In this document: positions 1 to 8,185 of the stretch, piece after piece
How the letters are laid out: each line of letters opens with the position of its first letter
Numbering within the stretch: the stretch's first letter is position 1
From: Pseudohongiella acticola
GTDB taxonomy: Bacteria > Pseudomonadota > Gammaproteobacteria > Pseudomonadales > Pseudohongiellaceae
Direction: 5' to 3'
Assembly (NCBI RefSeq): GCF_001758195.1
Contig: NZ_MASR01000001.1
Coordinates: forward strand, 1,178,001-1,242,000
DNA length: 64,000 bases
Notes under the pieces: model-generated
What the model was told of the DNA's origin: nothing
Database searches by the model: none
The model's input: only the letters and a program-made list of their open reading frames with translations
Made by a program: the position numbers and the translations under genes

Positions 1-1381
1 CCAGCTCCTGAAACATGGTGCCGGTCAGCGTCTGCATGAACACCACCGGCAGAAAGATAACGCAGGTGGTAATGGTTGACGCCACGATGGCGCCGGTGAC
101 CTGGCGAGTGCCCTGGCGCGCCGCGCGTTTTTTTGAAGCACCGTTCTGGCGCAGACGCACGATGTTCTCGATCACCACAATGGCATTATCAACAATCAGC
201 CCCACACCCAGTGCCAGACCACCGAAACTCATCTGGTTAAGCGTCAGACCACCAAAGAACAGCAAGGCAAACGTGGCCACAATGGCGATGGGAATGGAAA
301 CGGCGATAATGCTGGTGATTGAACCGTTACGGAAAAACGCCATCAACACGATAACAGCAAGAATGCCGCCCCAGACGGCGGAGTTACGGACGCTGTCTAT
401 CGAATCCTGAATAAACTCGCTCTGGTCAGTCACGATCAGCATGTTGATGTCGGAGCGTTCCTGATTGATACGCTCGGCCTCGCGGCGAATCTGCGCGGCA
501 ACTTCTACCGTATTGGCACCAGACTGTTTGCGAATACCCAGGCGCAGCATGGGAACGTCATTGATCTCCACGTAGCGCCCCATGTCAGCGCGGTCATACT
601 CCACGTCGGCAACGTCGGAAACCCGCAGCGCGACGCCATTGACAGTGCGAATAACGGTATCCCGAATCTCATCAATAGTGCTGTACTCACCCAGCGATCG
701 CACGTAAAGGTCGCTCAATCCGCGCTGCACATTGCCACCCGGTGAGTTGCTGCTCTCGCGGCCAATGGCCTGCACAATATCATTCATGGTCAGACCGCCG
801 GCCAGCAGCCGGTCGCGATCAACCTCGATGCGGATCTCGCTGTCGATACCACCCCAGACATCAATCGCGCCGACCCCCGGAATTTGCTCAAAACGTCGCC
901 GTAGATCGCGCTCTAGCACGGTGGTCAGGTCCATCAGGTCCATGTTGGACTGCGCACCTACCACCACAATGGCAGAATCATCAGGATTGAATCGGTTGAT
1001 GCGTGGTGTGTCGGCATCTTCCGGCAATTGCCGACGCAGGCGATCCAGCGCTTCGCGCACATCATTGCTGACCGAGTCCAGGTTGGTGCCCTGGGCAAAA
1101 CGTATTGACACCCAGCTGTTGCCCTCGCGTGAGTTCGAACTCATGCGCTCCACGTTCTGCACCGTTGACAGCGCATTTTCCAGCGGCTCGGTGACCAGCA
1201 ACTCCATTTCTTCCGGACCGACATTGGGATAGCTGATCTGCACCGAAAGTTCAGGCATTTCGATTGGCGGCAACAGGTCAACCGGCAGATAACGAAACCC
1301 CAGGGTGCCCAGAGTGATGATGATCAGAAACACCATTGATGTGGCAATGGGCCTTTTTATTGAATTTGCAGTTAACGCCAT
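1..1381 (-). CDS. RND efflux transporter inner-membrane permease, partial (C-terminus outside window)
   Basis: This is the proton-driven inner-membrane pump of a tripartite RND efflux system, AcrB/MexB class. Translating from ATG at 1381 gives an N-terminal membrane segment (residues about 10-30, after ALTANSIKRPIATSMVF), then a porter-domain stretch with FAQGTNLD. Membrane segments follow, with the typical family region around VGLIVDNAIVVIENI. About 460 codons are present, so more than half of a usual 1,030-residue protein lies beyond position 1. It starts 30 bp after the stop of its adaptor gene, so the two are almost certainly one operon. No TolC-like outer-membrane gene is visible; it may lie to the left or elsewhere. 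The substrate cannot be read from this fragment. Confidence 0.93.
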   Translation of the reverse strand, partial: MALTANSIKRPIATSMVFLIIITLGTLGFRYLPVDLLPPIEMPELSVQISYPNVGPEEMELLVTEPLENALSTVQNVERMSSNSREGNSWVSIRFAQGTNLDSVSNDVREALDRLRRQLPEDADTPRINRFNPDDSAIVVVGAQSNMDLMDLTTVLERDLRRRFEQIPGVGAIDVWGGIDSEIRIEVDRDRLLAGGLTMNDIVQAIGRESSNSPGGNVQRGLSDLYVRSLGEYSTIDEIRDTVIRTVNGVALRVSDVADVEYDRADMGRYVEINDVPMLRLGIRKQSGANTVEVAAQIRREAERINQERSDINMLIVTDQSEFIQDSIDSVRNSAVWGGILAVIVLMAFFRNGSITSIIAVSIPIAIVATFALLFFGGLTLNQMSFGGLALGVGLIVDNAIVVIENIVRLRQNGASKKRAARQGTRQVTGAIVASTITTCVIFLPVVFMQTLTGTMFQEL

Positions 1382-1411
1382 GATGTTGTTGTCCGTCTGG
1401 GAATCGAAGGA

Positions 1412-2761
1412 TTAACTGTCGGAGAGGGCCTGACGATCTTCGCGCGACTGCTCGATGATGTTGAAAATGTCACGGCTCTGCATTCGCTGCATTTCCATGA
1501 TGCGATCCCAGGGCATCAATCGGGCGCGTGCCTCGCTGATGGCACCCACCAGCATGTTCTGGCCTACAGTGATGACCCACTGCCCTTCATTGACACCCCG
1601 AACACCACTGGCCATGCGGCCAGCTGCAATCACATCAATCGCAACAAAACTGACCGGCATCGGTGGTGATACTGCCGGTGCGCCGTCCACATCTGCCACC
1701 GGACGCAGTTCCTCACCGGGTGCATTCATGACATACACACCTTCAACACCGGTGCGTGGATGGCGATAAATGGCGCTGTTGGGAATCAGCACTGCCTGCT
1801 CGGTCTCGCCGTAAAGCACATCAACGTTAACGAACATGCCGGGGCGCATCAGATTGTCCGGATTGGCCATATCAATATAGGCTTCGGTACGCAAGGTCTC
1901 CGGATCGAGAAAAGGCGATATCCGAGAGATATCAGCATCCAGCATGGTGCCCGGCCAGTTCTCTGAATACAGATTCACCGACATGCCTTCGCGAATATAG
2001 TTCAGCATGCGCTCAGTCAGCAGAATCTCGATGCGCACCTGATCAACATCGCCAATCAGAAACAGCGGTGTGCCCGTGCTGGCCATCTGGCCACGCTCGG
2101 CATTACGCAGACCAACCAGACCGCTGATGGGCGCGCGCACTGTGGTATTGACCAGCTCCAGGCGACGTTCTTCCAGTTGCGAGCGTGCCTGATTTTCCTG
2201 CGCTTCGCGCAGGTCCATATTGGCGCTGGCCACGGCCACCTGCACTTCAATGGTTTCCAGATTGGCCGTTGTCTCAAGTTGTCGTTCGGTCAGCTCGCGG
2301 ACTCGTCGCGCCTGATTCTCCAGTTGTTGCAGGTTGGCTTCCGCCTGTCTCGTCTGCGCACGCGCAATGTCGAGCCCGGCGACGGCCTGCTCATAGCGTT
2401 CCACATATTCCGAATCACGTAACTGTACCAACGGATCACCGGCATTAACGTAATCGCCATTGTCGACATAGATCTCGGTGACAGGGCCGGAGACTTCCGG
2501 ATAGATCTCGGTCTGGTTGCGGGCACTGACCCGCCCGGTCAGACGCTCTTCCAATGGCAGGGCGCCGCGTTGAGCCTGAACCGCCTCAACCGCAGGAATC
2601 GTCATTTGCCGCTGCCCGCCGCCCGGGCCTCCGGGACCACCCGTATTGCCGCCCCGGCCGGGCTCAGCCGGCTCCTGGCTGCACGCTGCCAACCCTGCAA
2701 TCACTGTTGATGCCAATAATGCCAGCAGGACCGGTCGAGACTTTTGCTCTGATGTGGCCAT
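1412..2761 (-). CDS. RND efflux periplasmic adaptor (membrane fusion protein), lipoprotein
   Basis: HlyD/AcrA-type periplasmic adaptor that joins the RND pump to an outer-membrane channel. From ATG at 2761 the 449-residue product begins with a lipoprotein signal ending in the lipobox LAAC, then a Gly/Pro-rich linker. A lipoyl half-motif (EIYPEVSGPVTEIYVDNG) follows, then a long alpha-helical hairpin rich in Gln, Glu, Arg and Ala, the second lipoyl half (APISGLVG) and the beta-barrel and membrane-proximal domains. An in-frame upstream ATG at 2845 would bury the signal peptide behind 28 residues, so I reject it. The RND pump follows 30 bp downstream. Confidence 0.92.
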   Translation of the reverse strand: MATSEQKSRPVLLALLASTVIAGLAACSQEPAEPGRGGNTGGPGGPGGGQRQMTIPAVEAVQAQRGALPLEERLTGRVSARNQTEIYPEVSGPVTEIYVDNGDYVNAGDPLVQLRDSEYVERYEQAVAGLDIARAQTRQAEANLQQLENQARRVRELTERQLETTANLETIEVQVAVASANMDLREAQENQARSQLEERRLELVNTTVRAPISGLVGLRNAERGQMASTGTPLFLIGDVDQVRIEILLTERMLNYIREGMSVNLYSENWPGTMLDADISRISPFLDPETLRTEAYIDMANPDNLMRPGMFVNVDVLYGETEQAVLIPNSAIYRHPRTGVEGVYVMNAPGEELRPVADVDGAPAVSPPMPVSFVAIDVIAAGRMASGVRGVNEGQWVITVGQNMLVGAISEARARLMPWDRIMEMQRMQSRDIFNIIEQSREDRQALSDS

Positions 2762-3168
2762 GAGAGAACGCCCAAATAAAGAAAAATGATTTGACTGCTT
2801 AATACGGACGCTACCCACAATCAGTTCAAGCGCCCGTGAAATCAATCAGTTGCGTCTTGCAGATTAAACAGCACAACGCTGTTAATCCATCTTAACACCC
2901 GGCACTGGTCTTGTTTTACAGGCCGTTCATAGTATTGTGTTACAAGTGTTGTCACGATTGTGGTTATTGCCAGATTTCCGTCCCAATTCGGGCCTCCAGC
3001 TGCCCAGTGACTGCACTTGGCAGAGTTGCACCGGTAGTTTAAGTTAGCCTGTACGAGTGAAATTGGGTTTCCCGTCGGTCTTTGAGCTGATTCGTGGGCA
3101 AATCCATGGATATCGATGCATTTACACTTGGTTAAATACCCCCGATCAGGGCGGTTCAGGACATATTT
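2762..3168. other. Divergent intergenic region between efflux operon and speB
   Basis: About 400 bp without a convincing gene. It must hold the divergent promoters of the adaptor-pump operon and the agmatinase gene. I see no clear palindromic operator of the TetR type that often controls RND pumps. The agmatinase start is preceded by a modest AGGA about 7 bp upstream. Confidence 0.5.
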
Positions 3169-4116
3169 ATGAGCAGTTGGGACAACGCCTTTACCGGCAA
3201 ACCCGGCACGGGTGCCGTTAATTCACACAGCTTTGGCGGTGCCGTCAGTTTCTTTCGTACCCCCTTTGGTCGTGACCTGAGCGATATCGACGTCGCGGTC
3301 ATGGGCATTCCACTGGATATCGCGGTCACCAATCGCTCCGGCGCCCGCCTCGGCCCCCGCGCCATTCGCAACGCATCCATGTCGCTGGCATGGGAGAGAC
3401 CCTGGCCGTGGCAGACTGATCCATTACAGGCCCTGAAGGTTGTCGATTATGGTGACTGCGAGAATAATGAAGGCGGTGGCCTGCTCAGCGTCAAGCACAT
3501 TGAAACCTGGGTCAGCCAGATACTGGAAACTGACACGGCCACCCTTCTGCTAGGCGGCGATCACTTCATTTCCTATCCCAGCCTGTGCGCGCATTACAAA
3601 AAACACGGCCCGATTGCCCTGATTCATTTTGATGCCCACACCGACACCTGGCCCTCTTCAGGCAACGGCATTAATCATGGCACCATGTTCTACAGGGCTG
3701 CCAAAGAAGGCATTGTTCTGCCCGAGCACTCGGTACAGATCGGCATTCGCACCACCAATGATGACACGCTGGGTTACGACATTGTTTCGGCGACCCAGGT
3801 GCACGAACAAAGTGCAGCCGCTATCGTCAAACGCATTCGGGAAAGAGTCGGCGATCGACCCACCTATATCACCTTTGACATCGACTGTCTCGACCCGGCG
3901 TTTGCACCGGGCACCGGTACACCGGTCCCCGGCGGCCTGTCGTCGTTCCAGGCTCTGAATATCATCCGCGGCCTGAGTGGTATCAACCTCATTGGCATGG
4001 ATGTGGTCGAAGTCGCCCCTGCCTACGATCACGCCGAATTAACAGCCCTGGCCGGTGCGCAGATAGGCATTGAACTACTGGCGCTGTATGCCGAGTGCCA
4101 GGCTGCCAGATCCTGA
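3169..4116 (+). CDS. speB: Agmatinase
   Basis: Mn-dependent ureohydrolase that converts agmatine to putrescine and urea in the cytoplasm. All family metal-binding motifs are visible: GGDH (His132), HFDAHTDT (Asp155, His157, Asp159) and DIDCLDPAFAPGTGTPVPGG (Asp237, Asp239). At 315 residues it is slightly longer than the Escherichia coli enzyme. It is followed 57 bp downstream by arginine decarboxylase, which makes its substrate. The alternative members of this fold, guanidinobutyrase or proclavaminate amidino hydrolase, are less likely given that neighbour. Confidence 0.93.
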   Translation: MSSWDNAFTGKPGTGAVNSHSFGGAVSFFRTPFGRDLSDIDVAVMGIPLDIAVTNRSGARLGPRAIRNASMSLAWERPWPWQTDPLQALKVVDYGDCENNEGGGLLSVKHIETWVSQILETDTATLLLGGDHFISYPSLCAHYKKHGPIALIHFDAHTDTWPSSGNGINHGTMFYRAAKEGIVLPEHSVQIGIRTTNDDTLGYDIVSATQVHEQSAAAIVKRIRERVGDRPTYITFDIDCLDPAFAPGTGTPVPGGLSSFQALNIIRGLSGINLIGMDVVEVAPAYDHAELTALAGAQIGIELLALYAECQAARS

Positions 4117-4128
4117 GATTTAATTTTT

Positions 4129-4145
4129 GTTGCCTTCGGGGCAAC
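4129..4145 (+). other. Small hairpin with TTCG loop between speB and speA
   Basis: Arms GTTGCC and GGCAAC enclose TTCGG in the intercistronic gap. No T-run follows, so it is not an intrinsic terminator for the operon. A role as an mRNA-stabilising or processing stem is possible. Confidence 0.45.
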
Positions 4146-4173
4146 GACCCATAACGCTTTTGAGGTATTTTGC

Positions 4174-6120
4174 ATGACGACACAACAACCGCCCGCATGG
4201 AGCCTCGACGACGCTCAAACGATGTATGCCATGGATGTCTGGGGCGACGGTTTCTTCAGTATTAACGACAAAGGCAATGTCTGCGTTAAACCCATTGAGG
4301 GTATGGACATCAGTGTTGATATTAACGATGTCATTGCCGAGGCCCTGGCCGAAGGCTCAACACTGCCGCTGATCCTGCGTTTTCAGGACATCATCAGTTC
4401 ACGTGTCAAACGCCTGAATCGCAAATTCCGCGAAGCCATCGAAGGCGCCGGCTATGAGGGTGTCTATCGCAGCATTTTCCCGATCAAGGTTAACCAGCTG
4501 CAGGAAGTGGTCGCCGAAGTCATAGAGGCCGGGCGCGAGTTCGATATCGGGGTTGAGTGTGGTTCCAAAGCTGAGCTGATGGCCGCCCTGCCGATGATCG
4601 GATCAGACACGCTGATGCTGTGCAACGGCGTCAAAGACCATGTCATGCTGACCATGATGCTTAATGCGCAACAGCTGGGACAGCAGGTGATTCCGATCAT
4701 CGAAAAATATTCGGAATTCGAACAGTTGATGATTCTGGCGGACCAGCGTGAACTGAAACCACGCCTGGGTGTGCGGGTAAAACTCAACACCCGCGGTGCC
4801 GGGCGCTGGTATGAATCAGGCGGAGCACGCTCCAAATTTGGCCTGACCGTGCCGGAACTGGTGCGGCTGGTAAAAATTCTGGAGAAGCGGGGACAGGGCG
4901 ACTGTCTGGAACTGCTGCACTTCCATCTGGGCAGTCAGATCTCTGACATTCAGGTCCTGCGCAGCGCAGTCAAGGAAATCACCCAGATCTACGCCGACCT
5001 GGTCCTGCGCGGCGTCTCAGTCAAGTTTCTGGATGTTGGCGGCGGTCTCGGTGTCAACTATGGTGGCGATTATGATAATCCGGAGTCATCCATAAACTAC
5101 GGCCTGCGCGAATACGCCAATGTTGTGGTCTACGCGGTCAAGGAAATCTGCGACGAGCGCGGTGTGCCGGTACCCACCCTGTTGTCGGAAAGCGGCCGCG
5201 CGCTGACCGCGCATCACTCCATGCTGGTCGTCCCGGTACTGGGTGTGCACCGCCCCGACAGCCCACCCATGCATGATGAGACACCGCCCGACTCACCGTC
5301 AGTCGTCAGCCGTATGGAAACAGCGTACGAGGAGGCACGCAGCACCGACGTAACCGGGATTCTGTTGGAGTGCTATCACGATGCCCGTGAAGCGCGCGAA
5401 GAAGCGGATCAGCTCATGCGCCTGGGCTATATGACACTGGACCAGCTGGCACACACCGACAGTCTGTACTGGAGTACCTGCCGGGAAGTCCTGCAAAAGC
5501 TGGCGGCGGCGCAACTGACACCGCCCCCCACTGAACAGCTGGAACTGGAGGAACAGCTGACGGACCTGTATCTCTGTGATTTTTCCGTGTTCCATTCCAT
5601 TATTGACCACTGGGCCATACAGCAGGTATTCCCGGTGATGCCACTACACCGACTGCAGGAGCGGCCAGACCGGCGCGCACAGGTTGTCGATCTGACCTGC
5701 GACTCTGATGGCAAAATCGATCAGTACGTGCATGGTCACAGCAATACCAGCTGGCTGCCGCTACATTCCCATAAACACGGCGATGCCTACCACATCGGCA
5801 TCTTTCTGGTCGGCGCCTATCAGGAGATACTGGGCGACGCCCACAACCTGCTGGGGCGTGTAGATGAAGTGCACGTTTATGCCAAAGAAGACGAAACCGG
5901 CAATTTCTGGATCGAAGAGACACTAAAAGGCATCTGCATCAAAGACATGCTCAGTCAGGTTCAGTACTTCCCCAACGATCTTGATCGGCGCATGAGCGAA
6001 TTGATCCGCAAGCAGATCAATGCCGGGGTCATCAAGGCTGCGGAGGGCACCCGGATTCTCAACAACTACACCAAACGCCTGGATGAGAGCACCTATTGCA
6101 CAACGGAAGTCGTGCGTTGA
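4174..6120 (+). CDS. speA: Biosynthetic arginine decarboxylase
   Basis: PLP-dependent decarboxylase of the alanine-racemase-like fold III group; it turns arginine into agmatine, which agmatinase then converts to putrescine. The PLP lysine is in SIFPIKVNQ (Lys105). Further family motifs are HFHLGSQISD and the substrate-binding segment ESGRALTAHHS. The 648-residue length matches the family (630-660), with the expected helical insertion and C-terminal domain. GAGG about 9 bp before ATG supports the start. With speB it forms a complete arginine-to-putrescine route. Confidence 0.95.
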   Translation: MTTQQPPAWSLDDAQTMYAMDVWGDGFFSINDKGNVCVKPIEGMDISVDINDVIAEALAEGSTLPLILRFQDIISSRVKRLNRKFREAIEGAGYEGVYRSIFPIKVNQLQEVVAEVIEAGREFDIGVECGSKAELMAALPMIGSDTLMLCNGVKDHVMLTMMLNAQQLGQQVIPIIEKYSEFEQLMILADQRELKPRLGVRVKLNTRGAGRWYESGGARSKFGLTVPELVRLVKILEKRGQGDCLELLHFHLGSQISDIQVLRSAVKEITQIYADLVLRGVSVKFLDVGGGLGVNYGGDYDNPESSINYGLREYANVVVYAVKEICDERGVPVPTLLSESGRALTAHHSMLVVPVLGVHRPDSPPMHDETPPDSPSVVSRMETAYEEARSTDVTGILLECYHDAREAREEADQLMRLGYMTLDQLAHTDSLYWSTCREVLQKLAAAQLTPPPTEQLELEEQLTDLYLCDFSVFHSIIDHWAIQQVFPVMPLHRLQERPDRRAQVVDLTCDSDGKIDQYVHGHSNTSWLPLHSHKHGDAYHIGIFLVGAYQEILGDAHNLLGRVDEVHVYAKEDETGNFWIEETLKGICIKDMLSQVQYFPNDLDRRMSELIRKQINAGVIKAAEGTRILNNYTKRLDESTYCTTEVVR

Positions 6121-6168
6121 CATGCTTCACGGCAACAACCGTATTTTATTATTGACAGGGACAACCCA

Positions 6169-6543
6169 ATGCAAAAGAAATATTCAGAACACCCGGCCAT
6201 GTTCAGGAACAACCCGCTCGGATTCATTCTGGCAGTCATATTGATACCGCTCGCCGTCGGTATCATCATCCTGATGGTATGGTACCTCAAGTGCAAATCA
6301 ACCCGACTCGATTTCATCGGCAACGATCTGGTACTGGAGCGCGGGCTTCTTAGTAAAAACCGGACTGAACTGGACGTGAGCCGCATTCGCACGGTGAATG
6401 TTTACCAGTCCTTTTTTAACCGCATTTTTGGTGTCGGCAGAATTTCCATCTACACCGCCGGAGATGATCCGGAGATCGATGTCAGTGGTCTGCCAGACCC
6501 TCACGACCTGCGCGAGTTGATCAAAGCGGAACAGGACGCCTGA
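6169..6543 (+). CDS. PH-domain (bPH2/YdbS-like) small membrane protein
   Basis: A 124-residue protein with one or two membrane-spanning stretches at residues about 15-38. A compact beta-rich domain follows (about 45-120) that reads like the bacterial PH domain once called DUF304: YLKCKSTRLDFIGNDLVLERG, then the ELDVSRIRTVNVYQSFFNRIFGVGRI core. Proteins of this family sit in the inner membrane and have no established biochemical role. The next gene starts 2 bp after the stop, so the two are translated together. Linkage to polyamine genes is probably incidental. Confidence 0.75.
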   Translation: MQKKYSEHPAMFRNNPLGFILAVILIPLAVGIIILMVWYLKCKSTRLDFIGNDLVLERGLLSKNRTELDVSRIRTVNVYQSFFNRIFGVGRISIYTAGDDPEIDVSGLPDPHDLRELIKAEQDA

Positions 6544-6545
6544 AC

Positions 6546-6860
6546 ATGGTCGGCGAGAGCGGAAACAAGGACAAGAAAGACGCCAGAGCACTGGCAATCG
6601 TTTTGATCCTTCTGGTTGCGGTACTGGCAGTCACGGCGGTGTTTGCCATGCCCGCGCTGGCTGAGTTCAGCGCTCTTTACCTGGCCCCCGGATTGGGCCT
6701 GCGCGATGCCGCCATCATCGCATTTGTGGTTACCATCGCGGTGCTGGTGGTGTTTGCCATTGCTGCAGGCGATGGCCTGCTTGGCGAAATCCAGTTTATG
6801 TTGCTGGGTTTCTTCGCCTTCTTCGTGATGTTGTGGCTGATGATCGCCTGGGTATTCTGA
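6546..6860 (+). CDS. Small hypothetical membrane protein
   Basis: A 104-residue protein of unknown family. It has a short charged N-terminus (GNKDKKDAR) and then three predicted membrane segments at about 18-38, 52-76 and 80-104. The start lies 2 bp after the stop of the PH-domain gene. That suggests the two small proteins act together in the membrane. I do not recognise a conserved motif. Confidence 0.65.
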   Translation: MVGESGNKDKKDARALAIVLILLVAVLAVTAVFAMPALAEFSALYLAPGLGLRDAAIIAFVVTIAVLVVFAIAAGDGLLGEIQFMLLGFFAFFVMLWLMIAWVF

Positions 6861-6964
6861 GAGTAGCCATATGTTACTTGCCAGCGTGCAATAGCTATGC
6901 TGCAATTGACCCGGCGACCAAAAACAACAATACCCTGAACAGCCACACGCGAAGGAGTTCGATT

Positions 6965-8023
6965 ATGAAGAACCGATCGTTAGCTGTAGCACTTGTTAGC
7001 TTGCTCACCCCCTCCCTGCTTTACGCTCAAAGCGCGCCCTCGGCGAATACTCCGGACGCAACTGCGGCGAATACCCCTCAGCAATACACTGCCCCTCGCA
7101 CCGAGTGGGGCCACCCAGCATTGCGTGGCGTCTGGAATTTCAGCTCGTCCATACCCATGCAACGCCCAGCAGCGCTGGGAGATCGCGAATTTTATACCAT
7201 GGAAGAAGTCATGGCCCAGGAACAGGCCCGGCTGGATCGCGAAGCAGCCGGCGTCGAGTTGACCAACATCATCGGCGGCACCATTGGCGGTTACAACGAC
7301 TTCTGGCTGGAGACCAACCCGCTTGACTACAACCTGCGCACATCACTCATCGTTGAGCCTGCCAATGGCCGTCTGCCATCTCTTGTACCTGGCGCGCCTG
7401 TTGCAACAGGTGGCCTGGGACCCGACTCGGTCGGTGAACGTCCGGTACGCTTCACGGTTGGCGGTGTCGGCAAGGATGGGCCCGAAGACAGAGGTTTATC
7501 AGAACGCTGCCTGCTCGGTTTCAATTCAGTGCCCCCGTTTGAGCCCAGTCTGTATAACAACAATGTGCAGTTGTTCCAGACCGAAGACCACGTGGTGATT
7601 TTTAATGAAATGATCCACGAGTCACGTATCGTACCGCTGGACAACCGACCATATATTCCCGAGCAGATAACCCAGTGGACAGGCGATTCCCGGGGGCGCT
7701 GGGACGGTGACACTCTGGTGGTGGAGACACGCAATTTCAACAACAAGACACAGAGCTTTTCCGGCGTCGGTGTCAGTGCTGACAAACTACTGGTGGAGCG
7801 CTTCACCCGGGTAGGTGAAGACCGCGTTGATTACCAGTTCACGGTTCAGGACGACAGCGCCTTCGAAGCCCCTGTGACAGCCCGAATTCCGATGTTCCGT
7901 GCCGACGGCGACCTGTTTGAATACGCCTGCCATGAAGGCAACTATGGGCTGGTCAATGTCCTGCGCGGTGCGCGTGTTGAAGAAGGCACCTGGGACCATG
8001 AAAACAATCGGGCGGTCAGGTAG
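6965..8023 (+). CDS. Secreted protein of unknown function
   Basis: A 352-residue exported protein. The start at 6965 is set by AAGGAG just upstream and gives a clean signal peptide ending at LLYAQ; a longer frame from 6833 would hide it. After a low-complexity Ser/Ala/Thr/Pro linker comes a recurrent segment, TEWGHPALRGVWNFSSSIPM. I associate that segment with a group of uncharacterised secreted proteins common in marine gammaproteobacteria, from memory. Later parts are rich in aromatic and acidic residues, for example WTGDSRGRWDGDTLVVETRN. No catalytic motif is evident. It lies directly upstream of a PQQ-type dehydrogenase gene in the same orientation, with a 162-bp gap. Confidence 0.75.
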   Translation: MKNRSLAVALVSLLTPSLLYAQSAPSANTPDATAANTPQQYTAPRTEWGHPALRGVWNFSSSIPMQRPAALGDREFYTMEEVMAQEQARLDREAAGVELTNIIGGTIGGYNDFWLETNPLDYNLRTSLIVEPANGRLPSLVPGAPVATGGLGPDSVGERPVRFTVGGVGKDGPEDRGLSERCLLGFNSVPPFEPSLYNNNVQLFQTEDHVVIFNEMIHESRIVPLDNRPYIPEQITQWTGDSRGRWDGDTLVVETRNFNNKTQSFSGVGVSADKLLVERFTRVGEDRVDYQFTVQDDSAFEAPVTARIPMFRADGDLFEYACHEGNYGLVNVLRGARVEEGTWDHENNRAVR

Positions 8024-8151
8024 TACCGGTCATCGCAAAAGTGTCAGTCAGCACTACAACAGCCAGGCAAATTCCGTTATAAACCCAAAGACACATAAAG
8101 CAGTCAAAAACGCTACACCAGGCAAAAAAATAAGAACTAAACAATAAAAAA

Positions 8152-8169
8152 GGCGCGACAATTCGCGCC
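8152..8169. other. Perfect 7-bp hairpin upstream of the quinoprotein gene
   Basis: Arms GGCGCGA and TCGCGCC enclose CAAT. An A-tract lies on its left (8145-8151), so on the minus strand it has the form of an intrinsic terminator, although no minus-strand gene ends here. On the plus strand it sits 16 bp before the dehydrogenase ATG, close to the ribosome binding site, and could affect translation. Confidence 0.5.
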
Positions 8170-8185
8170 GTACAGGGCAGAACAT

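Noticed and set aside
6833-6964. N-terminal extension of the secreted protein before 6965
   Set aside because: It overlaps the membrane-protein gene, hides the signal peptide and lacks the AAGGAG that precedes 6965.
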